NCBI GenBank assembly: GCA_023700805.1 | Contig: JAMPYF010000002.1 | Span: forward strand, 186,001 to 250,000 | Length of the DNA stretch: 64,000 nt | Source: Sulfuritalea sp. | GTDB lineage: Bacteria; Pseudomonadota; Gammaproteobacteria; Burkholderiales; Rhodocyclaceae | Direction: 5' to 3' | Part shown: positions 44,051 to 51,794 of the stretch, one piece after another | Position numbering within the stretch: the stretch's first letter is position 1 | Layout: every line of letters begins with the position of its first letter | Notes under the pieces: model-generated | The model's database searches: none | Seen by the model: the letters and a program-made list of their open reading frames with translations, nothing else | Told to the model about the DNA's origin: nothing | Translations under genes and position numbers: made by a program

Positions 44051-44428
44051 CACATCTGGAGCCCGGTGAATGTCCGTCAGCTTTCCTAGACCGGCCAGGT
44101 CCGCCATGGGCACAGAGCACGCTCTCGCCGGTGAAGGAACCCACCATTCGGCGGTCTGACTGACTCAACGGCAGCAACCTGCCGGACAACGGCCATTCAC
44201 CTGACCAGAGGCCAACGGCAGCAATGGCCGACTTGCCGCCGTGTCGCCAGCGCCAACTTCTTGTGCGAGCGCGCCGTGTTGAGCTGTCAAGTGTCGAACC
44301 CCATGCGCCTTCCTGCCAAGCCCGCGCCGGCGCAGGATTTTCCGCTTGCCTGCATCCTTTTGCCGCCGCATTCGTCTCCTGACTGAAGAGGGAGTTTTTT
44401 CCCTTGTCCTCGCTCCGGAGACCCCTGC
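44051..44428. other. Spacer with the right island repeat, upstream of the permease
   Basis: No gene is seen. It holds the right end of the island (44212-44258), the short block AACGGCAGCAACCTGCCG at 44167, and about 170 bases of leader before the permease start at 44429. No clear promoter was found. Confidence 0.6.
44212..44258 (-). repeat. Right island repeat (contains dispersed motif copy 7)
   Basis: Inverted partner of 37879-37925, 42 of 47 bases identical. Bases 44238-44258 are an exact plus-strand copy of the dispersed 21-bp motif (first part GCCGTGTC). Confidence 0.85.
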
Positions 44429-45484
44429 ATGCAAGCCCTTGCCATTCAACTCAAACGCTGGCCCGGCCGGCAGCCCTTTCTGTTCCTGGCGCTGGCGGCG
44501 CTGTTCTGGTTCGCGCTCTACCGGACGCTGATGCCCGTGTCCGAAACGCTGGTCGCCGCGCTGCCGGTGGCGCGCGACAGCCATCTGGGCGGCGCGCTGC
44601 AGTTCTTTTTCTACGACACGCCCAAGGTGCTGTTGCTGCTGACCGGCGTCGTCTTCGTCATGGGCATCGTGCATACCTTCGTTTCGCCCGAGCGCACGCG
44701 CGCCATGCTTTCCGGCCGCCGCCTGGGTGCCGGCAACGCGATGGCCGCCAGCTTGGGCATCGTCACGCCCTTCTGCTCCTGCTCGGCCGTGCCGCTGTTC
44801 ATCGGCTTCCTGCAGGCCGGCGTGCCGCTGGGGGTCACCTTTTCCTTCCTGATCTCGGCGCCGATGGTCAATGAAGTCGCGCTGGCCCTGCTGTTCGGCA
44901 TGTTCGGCTGGAAGGTCGCCTTGCTGTATCTCGCCATGGGCCTGCTGGTCGCCATCGTCTCCGGCCTGGTGATCGGCAAGCTCGGCATGGAGAGCCACCT
45001 CGTAGACTGGGTGCGCGCGATGCAGAACAGCCAGCCCGTCAATGGTGCCGACATCCCCGCGCTGTCCTGGGGCGAGCGCATCGACGGCGGTTTTTCGCAC
45101 GTGCGCCAGATCGTCGGCAAGGTCTGGCCCTACGTCCTGGCCGGCATCGCGCTCGGCGCCGGCATCCACGGTTACGTGCCGGAGGACTTCATGGCTTCGA
45201 TCATGGGCAGGGACGCTCCCTGGTGGTCGGTGCCCGCGGCGGTCGCCATCGGTGTTCCGATGTACAGCAACGCCGCCGGCATCATCCCCGTCGTCGAGGC
45301 GCTGATGGGCAAGGGTGCGGCACTCGGCACCGTGCTGGCCTTCATGATGAGCGTGATCGCGCTCTCCGCCCCCGAGATCATCATCCTGCGCAAGGTGCTG
45401 AAGCCGCGACTGATCGCCACCTTCGTCGGCGTGGTGGCGGCCGGCATCCTGCTGGTCGGCTACGTGTTCAACCTGGTGCTGTAG
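44429..45484 (+). CDS. PF03773-family permease (ArsP-like)
   Basis: A 351-residue permease with eight helices in two repeats. The family signature GIVTPFCSCSAVPLFIGF near residues 108-125 holds the conserved Cys pair, and the second half has VAIGVPMYSNAAGIIPVVEA. Related proteins include the ArsP organoarsenical exporter and metal-linked permeases. It heads a four-gene set (permease, cytochrome c, DsbD-like, thioredoxin) that suggests redox-linked transport. The start at 44429 is the ATG; upstream in-frame starts lie in the spacer. Confidence 0.88.
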   Translation: MQALAIQLKRWPGRQPFLFLALAALFWFALYRTLMPVSETLVAALPVARDSHLGGALQFFFYDTPKVLLLLTGVVFVMGIVHTFVSPERTRAMLSGRRLGAGNAMAASLGIVTPFCSCSAVPLFIGFLQAGVPLGVTFSFLISAPMVNEVALALLFGMFGWKVALLYLAMGLLVAIVSGLVIGKLGMESHLVDWVRAMQNSQPVNGADIPALSWGERIDGGFSHVRQIVGKVWPYVLAGIALGAGIHGYVPEDFMASIMGRDAPWWSVPAAVAIGVPMYSNAAGIIPVVEALMGKGAALGTVLAFMMSVIALSAPEIIILRKVLKPRLIATFVGVVAAGILLVGYVFNLVL

Positions 45485-45632
45485 GCGGGGCAGCGCAGCG
45501 CCCACTCGGCGCCTGGAAATTTCGTCTTCTACCCCTTTCCCGGTATGGCAAATGATTGCATCCGTCCGTGCGCCGTCTACCATGAAAACATGCGGGACCG
45601 GTTCATTGTTCAATTCGACTCAGGGAGGCAGC

Positions 45633-46079
45633 ATGAAAATCGCAAGCAAATTCCGCAAGGCCGCCATCGCCCGCGCGGCACTCGTGTTGATGGGCGCGTC
45701 GGCCGCGACCGCGCTCGCCGCGGACAAGGTGGTGGATGTGGGCAAGTTCGAGTACGAGGGATCCTGCGCCGTATGTCATGGCATCACGGGCAAGGGCAAC
45801 GGGCCCTTCATGGGCCAGCTGGCGACGCGGGTTCCCGACATCACGGTGCTCGCCAGGAACAGTGGCGGCGTGTTCCCCTTCGACCGCGTGTATCAGGTGA
45901 TCGACGGCCGCGCCGAGCTGAAGGCGCACGGCCCGCGCGAAATGCCGATCTGGGGCCGCAGCTTCAGCCTGCAAAGTTCTGCATTCTTCGAGAACTACCC
46001 GGCGCACGATCGCGAGTCTTCCGCGCGCAGCCGCATCCTGGCGCTGACCGAATACGTGTATCGGCTGCAGGCGAAGTGA
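45633..46079 (+). CDS. Monohaem cytochrome c, periplasmic
   Basis: A 148-residue protein with a signal peptide (AALVLMGASAATALA), one haem site (GSCAVCHGITGKGNG) and a likely Met ligand in GPREMPIWGRSF. It looks like a class I cytochrome c. A GGGAGG site precedes the ATG at 45633. It follows the permease after about 150 bases and precedes a DsbD-like gene, so it may shuttle electrons for the neighbouring redox proteins (inference). Confidence 0.9.
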   Translation: MKIASKFRKAAIARAALVLMGASAATALAADKVVDVGKFEYEGSCAVCHGITGKGNGPFMGQLATRVPDITVLARNSGGVFPFDRVYQVIDGRAELKAHGPREMPIWGRSFSLQSSAFFENYPAHDRESSARSRILALTEYVYRLQAK

Positions 46080-46214
46080 TCGGCATTCGCGGCCGGGTGT
46101 TGCGGGCTCGTGCATGAGCGCTGCCCGGACGCGGATCGGATGCCGCCTGCCGCGAGCGTGACTTCGGTACGCACCGGCGGGCGGGATGCGACCGCTGAAG
46201 CCAGGACGAAGGCG

Positions 46215-47480
46215 ATGAAGCGCTTCAGTCTGCGTGCGCTGCTGGTCTTGTGCCTTGCGCTGCTGGCGCCCTTCGCCGCCCGCGCCGAAGACCCCTGGAT
46301 CGTCACGGGAGCCGACGGCGCGCCGCAGGTGCAGCTCTACTTCTTCTGGTCGCTGAGCTGTCCGCACTGCACCGCCGCCCATCCCTACATCGAGGCCATC
46401 CCGCAGGCGCGGCCCTGGGTCAGGCTGCATGCGCTGGAACTCACCCGTCATCCGGAGAACGTCGCGCGCTATGACCGCATGGCGCGCGATCTCGGCGAAG
46501 TGGCGGCCAGCGTGCCGGCGTGGCTGTTCTGCGGCGAGATGCATGTCGGCTGGGGCGACGACGCGACCACCGGCGCCATGCTGCGCCAGCGCCTCGACGA
46601 ATGCCGCGCGCGTGCCGCCGGGGGCGCCATGGGCAACGCGCCGGCCACCGCTCCGCCGCCCGCCACCATCGATCTGCCGCTGCTCGGCGCGCTCGACCCC
46701 GCACGGCTCTCGCTGCCGGTGCTGACCCTGGTGCTGGCCGGGCTCGACGCCTTCAATCCCTGCGCCTTCTTTGTTTTGCTGTTCCTGCTGTCTATGATGG
46801 TGCATCAGAAGAGTCGCGCGCGCATGCTGGCGATCGGCGGCGTCTTCGTCGCGATCTCCGGCCTCATGTACTTCGCCTTCATGGCGGCCTGGCTCAACGT
46901 GTTCCAGCTTTTCGGCCACCTGGCCTGGGTGACGGCCGCCGCCGGCGCGCTGGCGGTCTTCGTCGGCGCGCTCAACGTCAAGGATTATTTCTGGTTCGAG
47001 CGGGGGCTCACGCTGTCGATTCCAGAATCGCGGAAGCCCGACATCTTCCGCCGCACGCGCAACGTCCTCGGCGCCGAAAACCTGCCGGCGATGATCGCCG
47101 CCACGGCCTTCCTGGCCATCGCCGCCAACTTCTACGAGCTGCTGTGCACGGCCGGCTTCCCCATGGTCTATACGCGGCTGCTGACCCTGGCCGATTTGTC
47201 GCCGCCCGCACGCTACGGCTACCTGGCCGCCTACAACCTGATCTACGTGCTGCCGCTGGCGGCCATCGTCGCCGTCTTCGCCGGCAGCCTCGGCGCGCGC
47301 AAGCTCAGCGAGCGCGAAGGCCGCCTGCTCAAGCTGATGTCGGGCGCGATGATGCTGGAACTGGGCGCCCTGCTGCTGGTGGCGCCCGAGCGCGTGAGCC
47401 AGGTCGGCATCGCCTTCGGCCTGCTGGCGGCGGCGGTCGGCATTACCTTCGTTGCCGCGAAATTACGCCGCGAAGCGTGA
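46215..47480 (+). CDS. DsbD/CcdA-like membrane protein with a thioredoxin-like N-terminal domain
   Basis: A 421-residue protein. After a signal peptide (LLVLCLALLAPFAARA) comes a periplasmic thioredoxin-like domain with the motif FFWSLSCPHCTAAHPY (CPHC), then a membrane part with about seven helices containing LDAFNPCAFFVLLFLLSMM, the Asn-Pro-Cys motif of the DsbD/CcdA membrane domain, and a second Cys in NFYELLCTAGFPMVY. It should carry reducing power across the membrane. The start at 46215 gives the signal peptide; an earlier ATG at 46110 adds an unconserved lead. Confidence 0.85.
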   Translation: MKRFSLRALLVLCLALLAPFAARAEDPWIVTGADGAPQVQLYFFWSLSCPHCTAAHPYIEAIPQARPWVRLHALELTRHPENVARYDRMARDLGEVAASVPAWLFCGEMHVGWGDDATTGAMLRQRLDECRARAAGGAMGNAPATAPPPATIDLPLLGALDPARLSLPVLTLVLAGLDAFNPCAFFVLLFLLSMMVHQKSRARMLAIGGVFVAISGLMYFAFMAAWLNVFQLFGHLAWVTAAAGALAVFVGALNVKDYFWFERGLTLSIPESRKPDIFRRTRNVLGAENLPAMIAATAFLAIAANFYELLCTAGFPMVYTRLLTLADLSPPARYGYLAAYNLIYVLPLAAIVAVFAGSLGARKLSEREGRLLKLMSGAMMLELGALLLVAPERVSQVGIAFGLLAAAVGITFVAAKLRREA

Positions 47481-47555
47481 ATGTTGCTTTGCGTGCATCC
47501 TTTTCGGTCCCGCTTCGTCTCCATGTATATCCGTCATCGAACTGAGGTGAATGCC

Positions 47556-47798
47556 ATGCTGAACATCAAGGTCCTCGGCACCGGCTGTGCCAACTGCAAG
47601 ACCACGGTCAGGCTGATCGAGGAAGCCGCGCGCGCCAGGGGCGTGGCGGTCCAGCTCGACAAGGTCGAGGAGATCAGGGACATCATCGGCTATGGGGTGA
47701 TGAGCACGCCGGGCGTGGTGATCGACGGCAAGGTGGTACATGCCGGCGGCGTGCCCAGCCGCGACAAGATCGAGCAGTGGCTGGCTGGCGCGGGCTGA
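47556..47798 (+). CDS. Small thioredoxin-like protein (TM0996/MTH895 type)
   Basis: An 80-residue glutaredoxin-like fold protein, MLNIKVLGTGCANCKTTVRL, with the active-site pair CANC and the cis-Pro in VMSTPGVVIDGKVV. Such proteins are usually encoded next to PF03773 permeases, as here. The ATG at 47556 has a GAGG site. Probably the redox partner of the permease or of the DsbD-like protein. Confidence 0.9.
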   Translation: MLNIKVLGTGCANCKTTVRLIEEAARARGVAVQLDKVEEIRDIIGYGVMSTPGVVIDGKVVHAGGVPSRDKIEQWLAGAG

Positions 47799-47825
47799 AT
47801 CGTGGTGCCGCCCTGCGGTCCGGCC

Positions 47826-48830
47826 TCAGTGCGGCAGCACCAGCATCGCCGCCAGGCCGCCGCTGGCACGGTTCTCCAGCACCAGCCTGCCGCCATGCAG
47901 CAGCGCCGCGTCGCGCGCGATGCTGAGGCCCAGCCCGACGCCGCCGGTCTCGCGGCTGCGCGAGGCTTCGAGCCGCACATAGGGTTCGACCACGCGCGCC
48001 AGGTCGGCCTCGGCGATGCCGGGGCCTTTGTCCTCGACGCAGAGGCGCAATTCCGTGGCGCTGTCCTCGATCACGATATGCGCCGAGTGGCCGTATTTCA
48101 CGGCGTTGTCGATCAGGTTGCCGAGAGCGCGCTTGAGCGGCGACAGCCGGCCGAGGTAAGGCGCGACGGCCTTGCCGGTCAGCGTCACCGGGTGCCCGAG
48201 CGCCTGTGCGTCGGCCACCAGGCTTTGCAGCAGCGCCTCCATGTCGATCGACTGGGGCGCCTCGTTTTCGCGCAGGCCGCGCAGGTAATCCAGCGTCGAT
48301 TCGACCATGGCCTGCATGTCGTCGATGTCGGCGTTGATCTGCGCGCGCAGGGTTTCGTCGTCGACCAGCTCGGCGCGCAGGCGCATGCGCGTCAGCGGCG
48401 TGCGCAGGTCGTGCGAGACGGCGGCGAGCGCGCGGCCGCGCTCGGCGATCAGGCGGCGCAGGCGGTCCTGCATGCGGTTGAAGGCTTCCGCCGCGCGCCG
48501 CGTTTCGGCCGGCCCGGTTTCGGGCAGCGGCGGCGATTCGAGGTCGCCGCCGAAGGCGTCGGCCGCTTCGGCCAGGCGCTGCAGCGGGCGCGTCACCAGG
48601 CGCACCGCCACCAGCGACACGGCGATCACCGCCGCCAGCGTGATCAGCAGGTGGCTGGCGAAGCGGCTCGGCAGGTCGGGCAACTGACCGTGGCTTTGCG
48701 CCATGATCAACGCGCGCTCGCCCATGTGCAGCCACATGCTGGCGAACTGGGCCGCGAGCAGGCCGAAGACCAGGATCAGCGTCAGGCGGCCGAACAGGGA
48801 CGCAGGTATCAAACGCTGCATCAGTCGCAT
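47826..48830 (-). CDS. Sensor histidine kinase
   Basis: A 334-residue kinase with two membrane helices (LTLILVFGLLAAQFASMWL and HLLITLAAVIAVSLVAVRLV), a HAMP domain, an H-box AVSHDLRTPLTRMRLRAEL (phosphorylated His), N-box NLIDNAVKYG, and G-boxes DKGPGIAE and GVGLGLSIA. The periplasmic loop between the helices is short (about 35 residues). The start at 48830 overlaps the regulator stop by 10 bases, so the two are co-transcribed. Confidence 0.95.
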   Translation of the reverse strand: MRLMQRLIPASLFGRLTLILVFGLLAAQFASMWLHMGERALIMAQSHGQLPDLPSRFASHLLITLAAVIAVSLVAVRLVTRPLQRLAEAADAFGGDLESPPLPETGPAETRRAAEAFNRMQDRLRRLIAERGRALAAVSHDLRTPLTRMRLRAELVDDETLRAQINADIDDMQAMVESTLDYLRGLRENEAPQSIDMEALLQSLVADAQALGHPVTLTGKAVAPYLGRLSPLKRALGNLIDNAVKYGHSAHIVIEDSATELRLCVEDKGPGIAEADLARVVEPYVRLEASRSRETGGVGLGLSIARDAALLHGGRLVLENRASGGLAAMLVLPH

Positions 48831-49552
48831 GCTGCGCGCCCCTCGACGCTGGTCGCCAGCACATAACCTTCGCCGCGCACGGTCTGGATCAGTTGCGGCT
48901 CGCGGCCCTCGTCGCGCAGGCGCTGGCGCAGGCGGCTGACCTGCACGTCGATGGCGCGGTCGTAGGGCTCCGCCTCGCGGCCGTGGATCAGCTCGACCAA
49001 CTGGTCGCGGTTGAGCACGCGGTTGGGATGTTCGAGCAGGATGCGCAGCAGCCGGTATTCGCCGCCGGACAGCGGCACCACCACGCCGTCGGGCGCCGTC
49101 AGCGCGCGCGTCGCGGTGTCCAGGCGCCAGCCGGCGAAGGCCAGGCAGCGCTGCGATTCGGGGCGCAGATTGGGCGGCAGGGCGCGCGTGCGACGCAGGA
49201 TGGCCTTGATCCGCGCCAGCAGCTCGCGCGGGCTGAAGGGCTTGACCAGGTAGTCGTCGGCGCCCATCTCGATGCCGACGATGCGGTCGGCTTCCTCGCC
49301 GCGCGCGGTGAGCATCAGCACCGGCATCGCGGAACGCGCGCGCAGGTCGCGGCACAGCGTCAGGCCGTCGCTGTCGGGCAGCATCAGGTCGAGCACCACG
49401 AGGTCGATCGCGTGCCGCTCCAGGCCCTGCCACATCTCGCGCCCGTCCTTCGCGGCGTAGGCCTCGAAGCCGTTCTTCGCCAGGTAATCGACCAGCAGGC
49501 GGCGGATTTCCGGGTCGTCGTCGACGATGAGAATGCGATCCTTGTTGTCCAT
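48821..49552 (-). CDS. OmpR-family response regulator
   Basis: A 243-residue regulator with a receiver domain (ILIVDDDPEIRRLL, phosphorylated Asp in VVLDLMLPDSDGL, Lys in YLVKPFSPREL) and a C-terminal winged-helix domain (DVQVSRLRQRLRDEG). With the adjacent kinase it forms a two-component system. The divergent gene encodes a Spy-like periplasmic protein, and repeated TGTAAC elements lie in the shared spacer, so it probably controls that gene. Confidence 0.95.
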   Translation of the reverse strand: MDNKDRILIVDDDPEIRRLLVDYLAKNGFEAYAAKDGREMWQGLERHAIDLVVLDLMLPDSDGLTLCRDLRARSAMPVLMLTARGEEADRIVGIEMGADDYLVKPFSPRELLARIKAILRRTRALPPNLRPESQRCLAFAGWRLDTATRALTAPDGVVVPLSGGEYRLLRILLEHPNRVLNRDQLVELIHGREAEPYDRAIDVQVSRLRQRLRDEGREPQLIQTVRGEGYVLATSVEGRAACD

Positions 49553-49594
49553 GGCGGTCTTATAGCGCGTCCGAAAACACTTGGGTGCCGGCAA

Positions 49595-49610
49595 TGTAAC
49601 GCACTGTAAC
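49595..49610 (+). promoter_or_regulatory. Response-regulator box 1 (TGTAAC direct repeat)
   Basis: TGTAAC-GCAC-TGTAAC, two half-sites 10 bases apart, the spacing preferred by OmpR-type regulators. Read on the other strand the half-site is GTTACA, as in the E. coli RstA box. It lies in the divergent promoter region of the regulator and the Spy-like gene. Confidence 0.7.
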
Positions 49611-49773
49611 GGTCCATGGGCCCGCAACGCGGGGATGCAAAACGGCGCGCCGCAGCAAAGGCTTGCTTACATTCCGCACGTCAAATGGCAGCCATGGGCG
49701 AACGCCACGACGTACGCCCGATCGGGGGGCCGGAAACCTCCGGCCCCGATGCCACTCGCTACGGGAGATCAAC

Positions 49774-50304
49774 ATGAGCACGCTGAAAACCAAGTTTCGC
49801 AAGGCTGCAATCGCCGTCGCCATCGCCGCCGGACTCGCCACCGCCTTCGTCGCGGTCGCGCATCCCGGCTTCGGCGGCTACGGCCCCGGCTACGGTCCCG
49901 GCTACGGCCCAGGCATGATGGGTCGCGGCGGTCCCGGCATGATGATGGGCGGCGGTCCGGGCATGATGATGGGCTGGGGTCACGGCCGCATGTTCGCCGG
50001 CAACGACACCGACATCGCCAGGTTCCAGCAGGAGCGGCTCGGCGAACTCAAGTCGCAGCTCGGCATCACCGCCGAACAGCAGCCGGCGTGGGAGGCCTTC
50101 GCCGCCCGGGCCGCGGAGCAGGCCAAGACCATGCAGGCCCTGCGCAAGGACACCGGCACCGCGACGATGCCGGAGCGCATGCAGCAGCGCCAGAAAGCCA
50201 TGGCAACGATGAGCGAATCCTTCACCAGGCTCTACGAGGTATTGACGCCGAAACAGCGCGAGCTGTTCGACCGTTCCTACGGCCCGATGTACCGCCGCGG
50301 CTGA
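49774..50304 (+). CDS. Spy/CpxP-like periplasmic protein
   Basis: A 176-residue secreted protein with a signal peptide (AAIAVAIAAGLATAFVAVA), a long Gly/Met/Pro/Tyr-rich stretch (GYGPGYGPGYGPGMMGRGG and two GGGPGMMM-like repeats) and a helical LTXXQ-type domain (ITAEQQPAWEAFAARA, EVLTPKQRELFDR). Spy and CpxP proteins act as periplasmic chaperones or sensor modulators under envelope stress. Met and His content also suggests metal binding. ATG at 49774 after a GGGAGA site. Confidence 0.87.
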   Translation: MSTLKTKFRKAAIAVAIAAGLATAFVAVAHPGFGGYGPGYGPGYGPGMMGRGGPGMMMGGGPGMMMGWGHGRMFAGNDTDIARFQQERLGELKSQLGITAEQQPAWEAFAARAAEQAKTMQALRKDTGTATMPERMQQRQKAMATMSESFTRLYEVLTPKQRELFDRSYGPMYRRG

Positions 50305-50350
50305 CCGGCCGCAGGCTTGCCGCGCCGCGCAGGCGCATTGCCGACCGAAA

Positions 50351-50381
50351 GCAGACGCCACTCCGTAAGAGTGGCGTCTGC
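50351..50381 (+). terminator. Perfect 13-bp hairpin after the Spy-like gene
   Basis: GCAGACGCCACTC pairs without mismatch with GAGTGGCGTCTGC around a five-base loop. There is no T run, so it may be a rho-assisted terminator or a mRNA-stabilising structure. Eight bases later a copy of the dispersed 21-bp motif begins. Confidence 0.6.
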
Positions 50382-50388
50382 CGTGGGC

Positions 50389-50409
50389 GCCGTGTCGCCA
50401 GCACCAACT
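50389..50409 (+). repeat. Dispersed 21-bp motif, copy 8 (spacer after the Spy-like gene)
   Basis: First part GCCGTGTC, core GCCAGCACCAACT with one mismatch. In a spacer between a strong hairpin and the response-regulator box 2. Confidence 0.85.
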
Positions 50410-50417
50410 CTTGCCTG

Positions 50418-50433
50418 TGTAACTTTGGTTACA
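50418..50433 (+). promoter_or_regulatory. Response-regulator box 2 (TGTAAC/GTTACA)
   Basis: TGTAAC-TTTG-GTTACA, an inverted arrangement of the same half-site, 67 bases before the haemoglobin start. It may be a target of the regulator encoded at 48821-49552. Confidence 0.6.
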
Positions 50434-50499
50434 TCGCTGCCGAAACAGGGCGACTAGGATGGGCTTCGCTTTACCCACAAGCTTTTCGGAGACTTCCCC

Positions 50500-50940
50500 A
50501 TGCACCTGTTTGCCAAGAAATCCGTCGCCCTGCTCGCCGGCGGTCTCATCGCCGTTTCCCTGTCCGCCCCCAGTTTCGCTGCCGACAAAACCTTGTATGA
50601 GCGCCTTGGCGGCAAGGCAGCCCTGCAAGCCGTCGTCGGTGAATTGTGGAACAACGTTGCCGCCGATGCGCGCATCAACGGCCGCTTCAAGCACACCAAG
50701 CCGGAAGCCTTCGGCGGCCAGTTGGTCGACTTCCTGTGTCAGGCCAGCGGCGGTCCCTGCCAGTACCAGGGCAAGGACATGAAATCCGCCCACACCGGCA
50801 TGAAACTTACCGACGCCGAGTTCACCGCCCTGGCCGAAGACACGATCAAGGCGCTCAACAAGTTCAAGGTGCCCGCCAAGGAGCAGGGCGAAGTGATCGG
50901 CATGCTCGCCAGTCTCAAGGGCGACGTCGTCGGCCGCTGA
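50500..50940 (+). CDS. Truncated haemoglobin, group I, with a signal peptide
   Basis: A 146-residue group I 2-on-2 globin (TLYERLGGKAALQAVVGELW at the start, later GKDMKSAHTGMKLTDAEFTAL with the proximal His in the AHTGM segment). Unlike most of the family it has a clear signal peptide (VALLAGGLIAVSLSAPSFAA), so it should act in the periplasm, perhaps binding oxygen or nitric oxide near Nap. ATG at 50500. Confidence 0.9.
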   Translation: MHLFAKKSVALLAGGLIAVSLSAPSFAADKTLYERLGGKAALQAVVGELWNNVAADARINGRFKHTKPEAFGGQLVDFLCQASGGPCQYQGKDMKSAHTGMKLTDAEFTALAEDTIKALNKFKVPAKEQGEVIGMLASLKGDVVGR

Positions 50941-50987
50941 TGCAGAATGGGCGGCGGACCGCAGGGTTCGTCGCCTTCCCGCAAATC

Positions 50988-51317
50988 ATGAAACCATTTT
51001 CGAGTATTCCGCTGCTGGCATTTTTCCTCGCCACGACCGCCCATGCCCTGACCGATCGCGAGCATCTCGACAAGTGGTGCACGCAGGCTTCATCGGTCGC
51101 CGCCGGACGTTGCATCGGCTACCTGCTGGCGGCCGAGGATGCGCTGGCGCATGACAGCATCGAGGGGGTGCGCGCCTGCCTGCCGCCCGCGATCGGCCTG
51201 TCTGAACAACACCGCATCGTGACCGATTGGCTCAAGGCCAATCCCGAGGCCCGATCGCTGACCGCGCTGGGGCTGGTAGCGCGCGCCTATGCCGCGCATT
51301 ACCCATGCGGCAAATGA
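50988..51317 (+). CDS. Rap1a/Tai-type secreted protein
   Basis: A 109-residue protein with a signal peptide (FSSIPLLAFFLATTAHA) and a small domain with conserved Cys (DKWCTQAS, GRCIGYLLAAEDAL, RACLPPAIG, AHYPCG). The pattern WC-x(8)-C-x(n)-GY and the ending YLL...LTALGLVARAYAAHYPC resembles the Rap1a/Tai immunity protein domain, known from T6SS peptidoglycan-amidase immunity. No toxin gene is next to it, so the role here is open. Confidence 0.6.
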   Translation: MKPFSSIPLLAFFLATTAHALTDREHLDKWCTQASSVAAGRCIGYLLAAEDALAHDSIEGVRACLPPAIGLSEQHRIVTDWLKANPEARSLTALGLVARAYAAHYPCGK

Positions 51318-51619
51318 CAGGGCGCCGGTCTGCCTGGGCCCTTGTCCTCGCGCTATCGGCTTGCGCGCCGCTGCCGGCGCCGGAAGGCTTGACGACGGAA
51401 TACGTCTGCGCCGACGGCCCAGGCTTCCGGCTCCGGACGGCAGGAGACGCGACTGCCATCGAAATCTCCGGCATGCGCTTTCACCTGCGCGAGCAGCCCG
51501 CCGTCGGGGGCGCGACGGATTACGTCTGCGACATGCTCAAGCTGTCGCGCAGCGGGGACACGATGCGTGTCGAAATGGACGGCAGGCCGTATCTGGACCA
51601 ATGCCGACCGATGCGCTGA
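51314..51619 (+). CDS. Small lipoprotein with MliC-like features
   Basis: A protein of about 101 residues starting MTGRRSAWALVLALSACAP, a lipoprotein signal with LSAC as the lipobox. The mature part has Cys pairs (YVCADGPGF, DYVCDMLKL, DQCRPM) and a beta-rich look similar to MliC-type lysozyme inhibitors. The ATG at 51314 overlaps the previous stop as ATGA; another ATG lies at 51305. The family match is only suggestive. Confidence 0.55.
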   Translation: MTGRRSAWALVLALSACAPLPAPEGLTTEYVCADGPGFRLRTAGDATAIEISGMRFHLREQPAVGGATDYVCDMLKLSRSGDTMRVEMDGRPYLDQCRPMR

Positions 51620-51674
51620 TTCAATGATCGCCGTGCCAGGAGCGAAGCGCCCGCATTTCCCCGAAGCCGCGTTT

Positions 51675-51690
51675 TGTAACGCAGCGTAAC
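51675..51690 (+). promoter_or_regulatory. Response-regulator box 3 (TGTAAC/CGTAAC direct repeat)
   Basis: TGTAAC-GCAG-CGTAAC, nearly the same as box 1 (GCA spacing and 10-base period), 105 bases before the DUF4395 gene. Supports a small regulon of the two-component system at 47826-49552. Confidence 0.65.
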
Positions 51691-51794
51691 CGGGGCTGCC
51701 CGCGCAACCGGGCGATGCAAATCTGTCGCCTCCGGCGATGCATGGCTCGCCTGCCTGGTGTCAAATTGCGCCATGTACTTTTGAAAGAGACGGC

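Larger units (their letters stand above)
37879..44258. mobile_element. Accessory island bounded by 47-bp inverted repeats
   Basis: The island runs from the left repeat (37879-37925) to the right repeat (44212-44258, inverted); the two match at 42 of 47 positions without gaps. GC content and codon use of the enclosed genes are lower than those of the ars and permease genes on either side. No transposase or integrase gene is present, so the repeats may mark homologous exchange rather than transposition. Contents: a nucleotidyltransferase pair, an ABC-3C-like system, a regulator and an aspartic-protease-like gene. Confidence 0.55.

Noticed and set aside
44165..45613. 482-codon minus-strand frame opposite the PF03773 permease
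   Set aside because: Shadow frame; the plus strand has membrane helices and the family signature.
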